NCBI RefSeq assembly: GCF_900130035.1
Contig: NZ_FQXQ01000007.1
Coordinates: 1 to 64,000, forward strand
Direction of reading: 5' to 3'
Length of the DNA stretch: 64,000 nucleotides
Origin: Wenyingzhuangia marina
GTDB lineage: Bacteria > Bacteroidota > Bacteroidia > Flavobacteriales > Flavobacteriaceae
The notes below the pieces were generated by a model. It saw only the letters and a program-made list of their open reading frames with translations. It was not told the DNA's origin and did no database searches. The position numbers were made by a program, and so were the translations under genes. Of the stretch, positions 26,529 through 36,091 are shown piece after piece. Position 1 is the stretch's first letter; each line of letters opens with the position of its first letter.

Positions 26529-26924
26529 TTATGATTTTTTTCTTTTGTCTAAAATTTCAGGATTGTAAATAGGGTTTACATCTTTTCCTTTTAAAGAATC
26601 ATCTATATTTTCTATATAATCCAAAGAGTCATCACCAAAAAATAATAAGTTAGGCATACGTCTTAATTGGTGTTTGGTACGTTGAGCCAATTCGTGACGA
26701 ATTCCTACTACGTTCGCATTTACAGCTTTAATAATTTCCGCTCTTTTTTCTGATGGAAATACACTTAAGTAAGCTTTTGCTTGCCCTAAATCTGCAGTAA
26801 CACTTACTTTAGATACTGAAATAATGACACCACGTAAACCATTTCTAGCATCTGCTTGTAAAACTTCGGCTAAATCTTTCTGAATTACCCCTGCTATTTT
26901 TTTTTGTCTATTTGTTTCTTCCAT
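26529..26924 (-). CDS. rbfA: Ribosome-binding factor A
   Basis: 131 residues, KH-like fold: TNRQKKIAGVIQKDLAEVL, ISVSKVSVTADLGQAKAYLSVF, and the late HELAQRTKHQLRRMPNLLFFGDDS region. It helps mature 16S rRNA 5' ends during 30S assembly. First gene of rbfA-lolE. Confidence 0.93.
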   Translation of the reverse strand: MEETNRQKKIAGVIQKDLAEVLQADARNGLRGVIISVSKVSVTADLGQAKAYLSVFPSEKRAEIIKAVNANVVGIRHELAQRTKHQLRRMPNLLFFGDDSLDYIENIDDSLKGKDVNPIYNPEILDKRKKS

Positions 26925-26937
26925 ACGGCAAAGATAC

Positions 26938-27012
26938 GATTATGAATTACGATTTTACAATTACGTATTAAGAATTATTAGCTTGATAAACATATAACTT
27001 AATACTGAATAC
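26938..27012. repeat. Short AT-rich inverted repeat between rbfA and ftsX
   Basis: GTATTAAG (26965-26972) and CTTAATAC (26998-27005) form an 8-bp inverted repeat, followed by TGAATACTTTTATACTG. It is weakly like the GAGTAC-type elements at 18911 and 25253. The two genes diverge here. Confidence 0.3.
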
Positions 27013-27086
27013 TTTTATACTGATAACAAAATTTTTAATAATCATTTTTTGATAGTACCTTGCAGACAAATTATTGAGATTATACC

Positions 27087-27965
27087 ATGTCAAAATCTTT
27101 TGAAAAGTATCAAAAAAGACGTTTACAAGCCTCGTACTTATCGGTAGTGTTAAGTATTACAATGGTTTTGTTAATGGTTGGTTTTTTAGGATTAACGGTG
27201 TTAAAATACCGTAATTTAAGTGGTTATTTTAAAGAAAAGGTAAGCATTACTTTGTATTTAAAAAATAACATGTCTGACAAGCAACAAACGGAGTTAAAAA
27301 AGTTTTTGGCAGATAAAGACTATACCAACAAAATAAGATTTGTATCTAAAAAGCAAGCTGCTGAAGAATTTAGTAAAGATATTGGAGAAGATTTTTTAAG
27401 CTTTTTGGGAGATAATCCTTTAAAAAGTTATTATGAAATTAGATTAAAGGCTGATTTTGTAAACCCAGCACAATTGGTGTACATAAAAAAAGAATTAGAA
27501 AAAAACGATTTTATTGAAGAAGCAGCTTATGATGCTCCTTTGGTAGATTTGTTAACAAAAAACATCAAAACCATTGGTTTCTGGTTAATTGTTGGAGCAT
27601 CGGTATTGGCATTTATATCGGTATTGTTATTAAATAGTTCTATTAGATTATCTATTTACTCTAAAAGATTTACAATCAAAACCATGCAAATGGTTGGAGC
27701 TACAAAATCATTTATAAGAAAACCATTTATTTTAGGAAGTGTGCGTTTAGGATTGGCAGGAGCATTTTTTGCTTCAGCTATTTTATTAGGGATTTGTTAT
27801 AAAATAAATCATAAATTACCTGCTTTGGCGTTGTTAGAAGATGTTAAAGTATTGGCTTTAGTAGTTGGAGGAATTTTTGCTTCAGCAATAATTATTACTG
27901 CTGCGAGTGCTTTTATGGCTACTCAAAGATTTTTACGTTTAAAAACAGATCAACTTTATTTTTAA
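27087..27965 (+). CDS. ftsX: Cell division protein FtsX
   Basis: 292 residues. N-terminal cytoplasmic tail, first membrane helix (about 18-40), periplasmic domain with FxF-like strands (KVSITLYLKNNMSD, RFVSKKQAAEEFSKD), then three helices including TIGFWLIVGASVLAFISVLLLNS and the permease phrase TMQMVGATKSFIRKPF. It partners FtsE to activate peptidoglycan hydrolases at the septum. First gene of ftsX-DUF3098-uppP-truB, the usual flavobacterial order. Confidence 0.93.
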   Translation: MSKSFEKYQKRRLQASYLSVVLSITMVLLMVGFLGLTVLKYRNLSGYFKEKVSITLYLKNNMSDKQQTELKKFLADKDYTNKIRFVSKKQAAEEFSKDIGEDFLSFLGDNPLKSYYEIRLKADFVNPAQLVYIKKELEKNDFIEEAAYDAPLVDLLTKNIKTIGFWLIVGASVLAFISVLLLNSSIRLSIYSKRFTIKTMQMVGATKSFIRKPFILGSVRLGLAGAFFASAILLGICYKINHKLPALALLEDVKVLALVVGGIFASAIIITAASAFMATQRFLRLKTDQLYF

Positions 27966-27968
27966 GTT

Positions 27969-28208
27969 ATGAAAGAAAAATTTGCATCAGACTTTGTGTT
28001 TGGAAAAAGAAATTATCAACTGATGTTGATTGGTTTGGCTTTTATTGCCATTGGATTTATTTTAATGTCGGGTGGAGGATCTGACAATCCAGAAGTATTT
28101 AACGAAGCAATTTACAATTTTAGAAGAATTAGAGTTGCACCCACTTTGGTGTTGATAGGATTCGGAATTGAAATTTGGGCCATTTTAGCAAAACCATCAA
28201 AAAAGTAG
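27969..28208 (+). CDS. DUF3098 small membrane protein
   Basis: 79 residues with two membrane helices (about 17-34 and 57-73). FVFGKRNYQLMLIGLAFIAIG and the loop EAIYNFRRIRVAPTLVL match the DUF3098 family found almost only in Bacteroidota, nearly always directly after ftsX. The function is unknown; conserved linkage suggests a role in envelope or division processes. Spaced 3 bp from ftsX and 1 bp from uppP. Confidence 0.88.
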   Translation: MKEKFASDFVFGKRNYQLMLIGLAFIAIGFILMSGGGSDNPEVFNEAIYNFRRIRVAPTLVLIGFGIEIWAILAKPSKK

Positions 28209-28209
28209 C

Positions 28210-29004
28210 ATGGGAATATTAGAAGCAATTATTTTAGGTATTATTCAAGGATTAACTGAATTTTTACCTGTATCCTCTAGTGGACATTTAGAAATAGCAA
28301 AATTTATATTAGGAGACAATTCTGTACCAGAAGAAAGTTTAACTTATACAGTTGTATTGCATTTTGCAACAGCTTTAAGTACCATTGTTATTTTTAGAAA
28401 AGAAGTTTTTCAAATTTTAAAAGGATTATTTCAGTTTAAAATAAATGATGAATTTATGTTTTCTTTAAAAATAGTCTTGTCGATGATTCCTGCGGTTATG
28501 ATTGGATTATTATTTGAAAAAGAATTAGAATCTTTTTTTGGAGGAAAAATACTTTTTGTTGGAGCCATGTTACTGGTAACAGCGGTACTTTTGTTATTGG
28601 CAGATAGAGCTAAAACGACCAATAAAGATGTAACCGTAGCAGGTTCAATTATTATTGGAATTTCTCAAGCCATTGCTATGTTACCAGGTATTTCTAGATC
28701 TGGGGCAACAATTTCTACTTCAGTGATTTTAGGAGTAGATAGAAATAAAGCAGCAAGGTTCTCTTTTTTAATGGTAGTGCCATTGATTTTTGGGAAAATA
28801 GCGAAAGATCTTTTAGGAGGAGATATTCATGTTTCTTCACAAGAAATGGTTCCCATGGGTGCAGGTTTTGCAGCTGCTTTTATAGCAGGGTTACTTGCTT
28901 GTCAATGGATGATTGCTTTGGTTAAAAAAAGTAAGTTAATTTATTTTTCTATTTACTGTGCAATTGTTGGTGTAATAGCAATTACTTATACCTTTTTATC
29001 TTAA
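28210..29004 (+). CDS. uppP: Undecaprenyl-diphosphate phosphatase
   Basis: 264 residues, polytopic. Both catalytic BacA motifs are present: QGLTEFLPVSSSGHLEIA near the N-terminus (Glu and Ser/His) and LPGISRSGATISTSVILG in the middle. It recycles the lipid carrier for cell-wall and polysaccharide synthesis. Confidence 0.95.
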   Translation: MGILEAIILGIIQGLTEFLPVSSSGHLEIAKFILGDNSVPEESLTYTVVLHFATALSTIVIFRKEVFQILKGLFQFKINDEFMFSLKIVLSMIPAVMIGLLFEKELESFFGGKILFVGAMLLVTAVLLLLADRAKTTNKDVTVAGSIIIGISQAIAMLPGISRSGATISTSVILGVDRNKAARFSFLMVVPLIFGKIAKDLLGGDIHVSSQEMVPMGAGFAAAFIAGLLACQWMIALVKKSKLIYFSIYCAIVGVIAITYTFLS

Positions 29005-29709
29005 ATGAAAACATTAGAGGAGTATAAAGAAGGGCAGGTATTGTTGATTGACAAACCTTTACATTGGACATCTTTTCAAGTCGTAAACAAATTACGATGG
29101 GTTATTAAGCAACATTTTGGGCTTAAGAATATCAAAGTTGGTCACGCAGGAACGTTAGACCCTTTGGCTACAGGGTTATTAATTTTGTGTACAGGACAAT
29201 TTACCAAAAAGATAGAAACGTATCAGGCTCAACATAAAGAATACACAGGAACTATTGTTTTGGGGGCTACCACTCCAAGTTATGATTTGGAAACAGAGAT
29301 TGATAAAACATTTCCTACCGATCATATTACTTCTGAAATGATTTATGAAGCTACCAAGCAATTTGTGGGAGAAATAGATCAGGTGCCACCTATTTTTTCA
29401 GCCATTAAAAAAGAAGGAAAACGTTTGTACGAATTGGCTAGAGAAGGGAAAACAACTGAAATAAAATCAAGAAAAATTACCATTTCTGAATTTGAAATTA
29501 CAGCAATTGATTTTCCGAATGTACATTTTAGAGTAGCATGTAGTAAAGGAACCTATATTCGTTCTTTGGCTTATGATTTTGGAAAAGCTATCAATACAGG
29601 ATCTCATTTATCAGCTTTACGAAGAACTAAAATTGGAGATTTTAATGTTAATAATGCTGTTTCTGTGGCAGCTTTTTTACAAGATTTTGGATTAGAACTA
29701 AAAGAGTAG
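29005..29709 (+). CDS. truB: tRNA pseudouridine-55 synthase
   Basis: 234 residues. The catalytic Asp52 lies in VGHAGTLDPLATGLL; KEYTGTIVLGATTPSYDLE and the CSKGTYIRSLAYDFG motif are also typical. Its ATG follows the uppP stop codon directly (TAAATG). It is shorter than the E. coli enzyme because it lacks most of the C-terminal PUA extension, as is usual in this phylum. Confidence 0.95.
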   Translation: MKTLEEYKEGQVLLIDKPLHWTSFQVVNKLRWVIKQHFGLKNIKVGHAGTLDPLATGLLILCTGQFTKKIETYQAQHKEYTGTIVLGATTPSYDLETEIDKTFPTDHITSEMIYEATKQFVGEIDQVPPIFSAIKKEGKRLYELAREGKTTEIKSRKITISEFEITAIDFPNVHFRVACSKGTYIRSLAYDFGKAINTGSHLSALRRTKIGDFNVNNAVSVAAFLQDFGLELKE

Positions 29710-29736
29710 AAAAGTATAATTAGGTGTTTAATTAAA

Positions 29737-30213
29737 TTAAAACATCCTAGAGTACCAAGTATCTTCGGCAGGTAGTTCCCAATCAGATTCTAGTTCTTCT
29801 TTGGTGTTGATTAGGTTATCAAAAACAATGGTGTTCTTGTTAACACTTTTGTTTTTAATCAATTTTTTAAACTCTTTAACATCTTTATATTGCACAAATT
29901 CACCTTGTTTAAAACAAACATTTAATTTGTCTAGCAATTCAATTTCGTGCTCCAGTTGTAGGGTAAAAATAAAGCTTACCAATTCATCAATAATGGTGGT
30001 GGTAATTGGCTTGGTGTTGTTAATAGCAATAATAATAAAACGTTGATGTTTAATATCAAAGCCAGCTTCAATATCGTTTTTATCACACCATTGAGTTACA
30101 AAATTATTTACTTTGGTTTCTATTTCTGAAAGTAATTCAGGATGAAACTTTTTATTGCTAGGATATAAAAAGACTTTAGCGTTATTTTCAAGCTGATTAA
30201 AATCTACTAACAT
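29737..30213 (-). CDS. Conserved protein of unknown function (often labelled ABC transporter ATPase)
   Basis: 158 residues, no signal peptide or membrane helix. It has no Walker A, Walker B or ABC signature, so the database label 'ABC transporter ATPase' attached to this flavobacterial family is not supported by its sequence. Conserved features are the alternating strands FIIIAINNTKP, an acidic middle, and the C-terminal TIVFDNLINTKEELESDW followed by SRMF. Convergent with truB. Function unknown. Confidence 0.75.
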   Translation of the reverse strand: MLVDFNQLENNAKVFLYPSNKKFHPELLSEIETKVNNFVTQWCDKNDIEAGFDIKHQRFIIIAINNTKPITTTIIDELVSFIFTLQLEHEIELLDKLNVCFKQGEFVQYKDVKEFKKLIKNKSVNKNTIVFDNLINTKEELESDWELPAEDTWYSRMF

Positions 30214-30374
30214 AAATTAATTTTGTTTATTGCAAATATATTAGCTATCCCTAAAATAATCGTTTATTTTTTTAATTATTTAAATTTTGATTTTTAGAGA
30301 ATTATCGTTCTTAAAATGTGATAAATTTTAAAGCCATCTATCATCATCCATAAGATTCTTATATATTTGTGTCT

Positions 30375-30926
30375 ATGAAGTACATCACCCTATTAGTAAT
30401 ATTTTGCACTGTTTTTATTGCTTGTGAGCAAAAGAAAACCAAGACTGCTATAAATGCAGAAAATGATGAAAAATATTTAAGTACTAAGGACGAAATAATT
30501 GTTTTTGATTCTTTAGCACCTGTAGAGGTGATTTATAAAGATTCTATTATTGGTTGGAAGGGCTATTTTAAAGTTACCGAAGATTTAAAACGTTTAAAAA
30601 AAACAACCCCAAACGAAGTTTTAAATACAGCAGAAGAGTTGACCAAAGATGTGGAATTGATGAGAGATTCTATTACGGTTGAGGTTTTAAATGAGAGAGG
30701 TATGAGAGCAAGAATAAACACTTTGTTCAATCAATCTTTAAGATTGCAAGAAATGAAAGATATTCCAGCGATTACCGTTCCAGAAATAACCAAACAAACA
30801 CAAGGACTTTTTAATATTTATAGAATGATCAATACCAAGATTAATGCGATTTATGAGCAAAATGATTTTGAAAGAGAATTGGTTGAGGATAATTTTTTCT
30901 TTTCTAAGATAGATTCTATTAAATAG
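30375..30926 (+). CDS. Putative lipoprotein of unknown function
   Basis: 183 residues from the ATG at 30375; an in-frame GTG two codons earlier overlaps the -7 element and is less likely. The signal ends in a lipobox (VFIACE, Cys17). The mature part is charged and mostly helical, with no domain recognised. TATATTTG at 30362-30369 fits a -7 element and lies only 5 bp before the ATG, so the message would be almost leaderless if this promoter is used. Convergent with recX. Confidence 0.75.
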   Translation: MKYITLLVIFCTVFIACEQKKTKTAINAENDEKYLSTKDEIIVFDSLAPVEVIYKDSIIGWKGYFKVTEDLKRLKKTTPNEVLNTAEELTKDVELMRDSITVEVLNERGMRARINTLFNQSLRLQEMKDIPAITVPEITKQTQGLFNIYRMINTKINAIYEQNDFERELVEDNFFFSKIDSIK

Positions 30927-30936
30927 TTCTAATTTA

Positions 30937-31413
30937 TTATTGGTTGTTGTACTCAGATAGTGCTTCGTATATTAGGTTAGATTCATACCCTTTTCGTAGC
31001 AAAAAATCAGCAACTTTTTTTTTCTTTTTATAGAAGTTACTTTCTTTGGTGTTTTCCCATTTTTGAGAAGATAAAGCATAAAGTGTTTCTATATATTCTT
31101 TTCCATCAATTTCTTTTAAGGCTGTTTTGATGTTGTATTCTGAAATGTTTCTGAATTTTAGTTCTTGGGTAATTCTAACTTTACCATATTTTTTTATTCT
31201 AAATTTACCTCTAGCAAAACTTTTAGAGAAACGTTCTTCATTTAAAAAGTTGTGTTCCATTAAATGTAAAATAATCACTTCACAAGCCTGTGGAATCATG
31301 CCCATTTTGTGGAGTTTTTCTTCAACTTCTTTATGACATCTATCTTGATATACACAATAGTTTTCTAGCGCTCTTTTAGCTTCTTCTATAGTATAGGTTT
31401 TCTTATGTTGCAT
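30937..31413 (-). CDS. recX: Regulatory protein RecX
   Basis: 158 residues, three-helix repeat protein: YTIEEAKRALENYCVYQDRC, LMEHNFLNEERFSKSFARGKF, KYGKVRITQELKFRNI and a last repeat ending LLRKGYESNLIYEAL. RecX modulates RecA filaments. recA is not nearby, which is common in Bacteroidota. Confidence 0.88.
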   Translation of the reverse strand: MQHKKTYTIEEAKRALENYCVYQDRCHKEVEEKLHKMGMIPQACEVIILHLMEHNFLNEERFSKSFARGKFRIKKYGKVRITQELKFRNISEYNIKTALKEIDGKEYIETLYALSSQKWENTKESNFYKKKKKVADFLLRKGYESNLIYEALSEYNNQ

Positions 31414-31421
31414 GATGCTAA

Positions 31422-31456
31422 AATAAAAAAGCCTACATAAATAATATGCAGGCTTT
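31422..31456 (-). terminator. Terminator of the efflux operon
   Basis: Read on the minus strand, AAAGCCTGCAT and its near-complement (one mismatch) form a hairpin followed by TTTTTTATTTT, 20 bp after the RND permease stop. Confidence 0.65.
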
Positions 31457-31475
31457 CCGTATTGTTTTTATATGC

Positions 31476-34400
31476 TTATTTATTTTTAACCTTGATTTTA
31501 ATTTTATGTAATAAGTAAAACATCACTGGTACAATAATTAAGGTAAGGAAGGTTGCAAAGGTTAATCCAAAGATTACAGTCCATGCAAGTGGCCCCCAGA
31601 AAATTACATTATCACCTCCCATGTAAATATTAGGGTTTCCAGTACTAAACAAAGCAAAGAAATCAATATTAAAACCAATAGCTAAGGGCACCAATCCTAA
31701 TACAGTAGTAATAGCAGTTAAAATTACAGGTCTTAAACGAGCTTTACCTCCTTGTACTATGGCCTCAAAGGCATGTTCTATAGATATTACTTCATCTTCA
31801 GGAAGATCGATTTCTTCTGCTTTTCTATCGAATAATAATTGAGTGTAATCTAATAAAACCACACCATTATTTACCACAATTCCGGCTAGTGATATAATTC
31901 CCATCATGGTCATCATAATAACAAAGCTCATTCCTATTCCAATAATACCGAAGAATACCCCAGTAAAACTTAAGAAAATAGCGACCATGATAATAGCCGG
32001 TTTGGTAACAGAATTAAACTGAAACACAAGAATAAACATAATTAATCCTAAACCAGTTAGTAAAGCTCCCATCAAGAAACTCATTTGTTTGTTTTGTTCT
32101 TCAATTTGTCCAGTAAAATCAAATGAAATTCCTTTAGGTGAATCAAAATCTGCCATTTCTAATTCAATTTGTTTTACTACAGCACCTGCATCTTTATAAC
32201 CAGGAGCCAAAGCAGAGTATACCGTTACAGTTCTTTCTCCATTTATATGTTTAATAGCACTAAAAGAGGCTGTGTTTCTACGAGATATTAATGCAGAAAT
32301 TGGTACTTCTTTTAATTGTCCATCTATTTGGCTACGGAAAATTACATTTTGATTAAATAATAAACTTGTATTGGTTCTGTCTTCTTTCTTAAAACGAACA
32401 TACATGTCATAATCATCACCATCTTCTTTGTAAACACTTGCTTTTTCTCCAAAAATAGAACGTCTTAATTGATTGGCAACCATTACTACAGGTACTCCTA
32501 ATGCACCTGCTTTTTTTCTATCAACATAAACCTCCATAGCAGGTTTTGCTTTGTTTACATCAACTTTAAGTTCATCAATACCTGCAATACTACGCTCAGA
32601 GATAAATTTTTGCATTCTTTGTGCTACTGAAATCAACTCGTTATAATCTTTTCCTTGTATCTCAATATTAATAGGGTATCCAGCAGGAGGTCCTGCCGCA
32701 TCTTTTTCAACAGAAATAGCAAGTCCAGGATATTTGTTTTTTAAATCTTCTTGAACTTTAAGTCGTAATTCTTCAGAATCTGCTCCTCTACGATATTTAT
32801 ATTCTCGCATGGTAGCCGTAATTTTACCTCTATGTGGCATTTCAGAATCTCCACTATCAGTATTTGGGTTACCTGCTCCCATACCTACTTGAGAAACAGC
32901 AGATTCAACTAAAAAGTTGTAACCATTGTCTACATATTCGGCACTATTTAATATTTTATAAACACGTTTTTCGATGTCTTTGGTTATCTTATTGGTTTTT
33001 TCAATATCCGTTCCTTGTGGATATTCTAAATACACAATAATTTGGTTAGGTTTGTTGTCTGGGAAAAACTCTACTTGTGTTTTTCCAGATTCTACAGAGG
33101 TACCAAAGACCATAAATGAGGCAATTAACAATACAAAAGTTCCTCCTAAAAATACATAAGGTCTCCAGCTACTTAAAGAAAAACGCAAGGCTTTTTCATA
33201 AGCATTTTCAAAATAGGTTAGCATTCTTTCTTGGAAGAAAATAGCTCCATTTTTGATGAATAATCTATATAACCAAAACAAAAGACACGTAACGACCATT
33301 AAACTACCCAAACCTCTTGTGGCACCACCGAATAACATAATTGGAATTCCAACTCCACAAAGAATAATGGTTAATCTTGTTAATTGTTTGTAGGTTAATT
33401 TTTTTTCTCCAATGGTCATAAATTGTGAAACCAAAACTGAGTTAAAGAAAATAGCTACAAATAATGAAGATCCTAACACAATAGATAAAGTAATAGGGAA
33501 GTACTTCATAAATTGTCCCATAATTCCTGGCCATAAACCAAGTGGAATAAATGCTGCTACTGTAGTTGCTGTAGAAATGATAATTGGATAAGCAATTTCA
33601 CCAATTCCTTTTTTAGCAGCTTCCTTTCTAGTCATTCCTTCCTCATCCATCAAACGGAATACGTTTTCTACTACTACAATACCATTATCAACCAACATTC
33701 CTAATCCCATAATCAATCCAAAAAGGATCATGGTATTCATGGTGTATCCTAATAAATCAATAATCCAAAAGGACATAAACATAGACATTGGAATAGCAAA
33801 TCCTACAAATAATGCATTTCTAAATCCTAAGAAAAACATTAGTACCATTACTACCAATAAAATACCAAAGATGATGTTGTTTACTAGATCATCTACTTGA
33901 TTTAAGGTATTAGAAGATTGATCGTTACTAATGGTGACTGTTAAATCACTTGGTAACTCTTCTATTTGAGCTTTTTTGATAATTTCTTTGATTTTATCAG
34001 CAGCTTCTACCATGTTTTTACCAGCACGTTTTTTAACGTCTAGCATTACTACAGTTTTTCCCCATTCACGAGCATAGGTTGTTTTTTCTTTTTCTTTAAA
34101 GAATACATCTGCTACATCTTTAAGATAAACAATCCCTCCTTGTCTTTTAATAACAAAGTCTTTTAGCTGAATAGGGCTTTCAATTTCTCCTAAAATTCTT
34201 ATGGTTCTACGTTGTCCGCTGGTAATTAAATTTCCTGCAGACATGGTGATATTCTCTTGCTTAATAGCGTTGATAATATCATCAAAACTAACTTGAGCAG
34301 CTGACATTTTATAGACATCTACAGCAATCTCAACTTCTTTTTCTTGAGCTCCTCTAATATCTACTTTTTTAATTTCAGGTAACTCTTCAATTTCATCTTG

Positions 34401-34928
34401 TAAAAGTTCCCCGTATGCTTTTAACTTCTCTACAGTATAATCTCCTGTAAGGTTAATGTTTAGGATAGGCATTTCTTCCGAAATGTTTAAATCAAAAACA
34501 GCAGGGTCTACTTTGGCTCCGTTAAAAGTTGGCCAATCTTCTCCGGCTTTTACACCATCAACTTCATCTTTTACTTTTTGTTTGGCAGCTTCAACGCTAA
34601 TTTTTTCATCAAATTCAACAATAATAATCCCGTAATCTTCTTGTGAAGTAGAGGTTACTTTGTTTACATTACTAATGTTTTTTAGTTCGTCTTCTAGCGG
34701 ATCAACAATTAAACGCTCTATATCTTCGGCTGTATTACCTGGGTACATAGCATTTACATATATCTTTGTTTCCTTTACTTCCGGAAAACTTTCTCTAGGC
34801 AGGTTGTTGTATGCAGAAACTCCTAAAATTAGGATGACTGCAGCCAACACGTACATGGTGGTTCTATTGTTGATAGCCCATGATGACCATGCAAATTCTT
34901 TAATGGTGCTTTTTTTCTTTTCTGACAT
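31476..34928 (-). CDS. RND-family efflux pump inner-membrane permease
   Basis: 1150 residues, the size of HAE1/AcrB-type pumps. Two copies of the six-helix unit follow the two large periplasmic loops. Visible landmarks: the N-terminal helix near TTMYVLAAVILILG, FVGFAIPMSMFMSFWIID, LGMLVDNGIVVVENVFRL (helix 4 with the Asp used in proton relay), and SLAGIVVNNGVVLLDYTQL in the second half. It works with the MFP and TolC proteins encoded just upstream. Substrate unknown. Confidence 0.92.
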   Translation of the reverse strand: MSEKKKSTIKEFAWSSWAINNRTTMYVLAAVILILGVSAYNNLPRESFPEVKETKIYVNAMYPGNTAEDIERLIVDPLEDELKNISNVNKVTSTSQEDYGIIIVEFDEKISVEAAKQKVKDEVDGVKAGEDWPTFNGAKVDPAVFDLNISEEMPILNINLTGDYTVEKLKAYGELLQDEIEELPEIKKVDIRGAQEKEVEIAVDVYKMSAAQVSFDDIINAIKQENITMSAGNLITSGQRRTIRILGEIESPIQLKDFVIKRQGGIVYLKDVADVFFKEKEKTTYAREWGKTVVMLDVKKRAGKNMVEAADKIKEIIKKAQIEELPSDLTVTISNDQSSNTLNQVDDLVNNIIFGILLVVMVLMFFLGFRNALFVGFAIPMSMFMSFWIIDLLGYTMNTMILFGLIMGLGMLVDNGIVVVENVFRLMDEEGMTRKEAAKKGIGEIAYPIIISTATTVAAFIPLGLWPGIMGQFMKYFPITLSIVLGSSLFVAIFFNSVLVSQFMTIGEKKLTYKQLTRLTIILCGVGIPIMLFGGATRGLGSLMVVTCLLFWLYRLFIKNGAIFFQERMLTYFENAYEKALRFSLSSWRPYVFLGGTFVLLIASFMVFGTSVESGKTQVEFFPDNKPNQIIVYLEYPQGTDIEKTNKITKDIEKRVYKILNSAEYVDNGYNFLVESAVSQVGMGAGNPNTDSGDSEMPHRGKITATMREYKYRRGADSEELRLKVQEDLKNKYPGLAISVEKDAAGPPAGYPINIEIQGKDYNELISVAQRMQKFISERSIAGIDELKVDVNKAKPAMEVYVDRKKAGALGVPVVMVANQLRRSIFGEKASVYKEDGDDYDMYVRFKKEDRTNTSLLFNQNVIFRSQIDGQLKEVPISALISRRNTASFSAIKHINGERTVTVYSALAPGYKDAGAVVKQIELEMADFDSPKGISFDFTGQIEEQNKQMSFLMGALLTGLGLIMFILVFQFNSVTKPAIIMVAIFLSFTGVFFGIIGIGMSFVIMMTMMGIISLAGIVVNNGVVLLDYTQLLFDRKAEEIDLPEDEVISIEHAFEAIVQGGKARLRPVILTAITTVLGLVPLAIGFNIDFFALFSTGNPNIYMGGDNVIFWGPLAWTVIFGLTFATFLTLIIVPVMFYLLHKIKIKVKNK

Positions 34929-34935
34929 GATCAGC

Positions 34936-36069
34936 TTAGTTTAAAATAGTTACTTCTTGACCTTCTTTTACAGATCTTGCTCCTTCTACAATAATTAATG
35001 ATTTTGGTGCCAATCCACTTACCACTTCAATGTCATTTTTGTTAGTTCTACCCAATTCAACAAATGTTTTATGAGCAACGTATTTGTCACCTTTCTTTAC
35101 TGCTGTAAAAATATATTCTTCATTCTTCTCATTTTCTGAAATGATACTTTGAGGAATTAAAATAGCAGCTTCGTTATGATAGTCATTGATGTTTAAACGA
35201 ACAGACATGTTTGGTTTTGCTTCAATACTATTAGGAACGTTCATTTCTACTTTAAACTTTCTGTTGTTAGGGTTAATGAAATTTCCTGCTTGTGTAATAG
35301 TAGTTTCAGCAGATGCATCTAACACAGGAATATAAATATCAACTTTTTTACCTTTTTTAACATTAGAGATAAATGTTTCAGGAACTTCTGCACTAATAGT
35401 CATATCGCTTAAGTTAACCAAACGAACAATAGGTGATTGACCAGGCATTACATAAGATCCTTCTTCTGTAATAATATCATCAACAATACCGCTATAAGGT
35501 GCTTTTAAATAGGTTTTGTCTATTTGTGCTTTTAAATTATCAACCGCTTTAGATTTAGCTGCATAAGCAGTTTTGGCTTGTAAAAACTGAATTTCAGAAC
35601 CAATTTTTTGATTCCATAATCGTTCTTGTCTTTCAAAAGTAGTTTTTGCTAATTCAGCATCTGCATCTAATTGAGCTAATTGATCTTTTAAACCTGAATC
35701 ATCAATAATGGCAATGGTTTGACCTTTATTAACTCTTTGACCTTCTTTTACCAAAATAGATTTTAAAGCTCCATTAATTTCTGGATAAAGAATTAAGTTT
35801 TGTTTGGTTTCTACATTTCCTTGGATTTCTACATAATGATAAAAATCTGTAGTAGTTGCTAACATGGTGGATACCAAAATAGTTTTTTTAACGGTATCTA
35901 ATTTTGAAATTGCAATTTCTAATTCCTTTACTTGGCTAACAAGAGCATTTCTTTTAGCTTTAATTTCTTTTATGTTATTAGTTGCAATAACATCTGCAAC
36001 TGATTGTTCTTTTTTAGTTCCACACGCAATCATGGTAATTGCTGCAATGACGAATAATATTTTTTTCAT
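34936..36069 (-). CDS. RND efflux periplasmic adaptor (membrane fusion protein), lipoprotein
   Basis: 377 residues with a lipobox (MIACG, Cys16). HlyD/AcrA architecture: a coiled coil near the N-terminus (about 30-60), lipoyl half-motifs (GALKSILVKEGQRVNKGQTIAIID and YLKAPYSGIVDDIITEEGSYV), an alpha-hairpin between them, then beta-barrel and membrane-proximal domains. Seven bases upstream of the RND permease gene. Confidence 0.92.
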   Translation of the reverse strand: MKKILFVIAAITMIACGTKKEQSVADVIATNNIKEIKAKRNALVSQVKELEIAISKLDTVKKTILVSTMLATTTDFYHYVEIQGNVETKQNLILYPEINGALKSILVKEGQRVNKGQTIAIIDDSGLKDQLAQLDADAELAKTTFERQERLWNQKIGSEIQFLQAKTAYAAKSKAVDNLKAQIDKTYLKAPYSGIVDDIITEEGSYVMPGQSPIVRLVNLSDMTISAEVPETFISNVKKGKKVDIYIPVLDASAETTITQAGNFINPNNRKFKVEMNVPNSIEAKPNMSVRLNINDYHNEAAILIPQSIISENEKNEEYIFTAVKKGDKYVAHKTFVELGRTNKNDIEVVSGLAPKSLIIVEGARSVKEGQEVTILN

Positions 36070-36091
36070 GATTCTATTTTTGAGAGCGGTT

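Noticed and set aside
29737-30213. ABC transporter ATPase annotation for the 158-residue protein
   Set aside because: No Walker A, Walker B or signature motif can be found, and the protein is too small.
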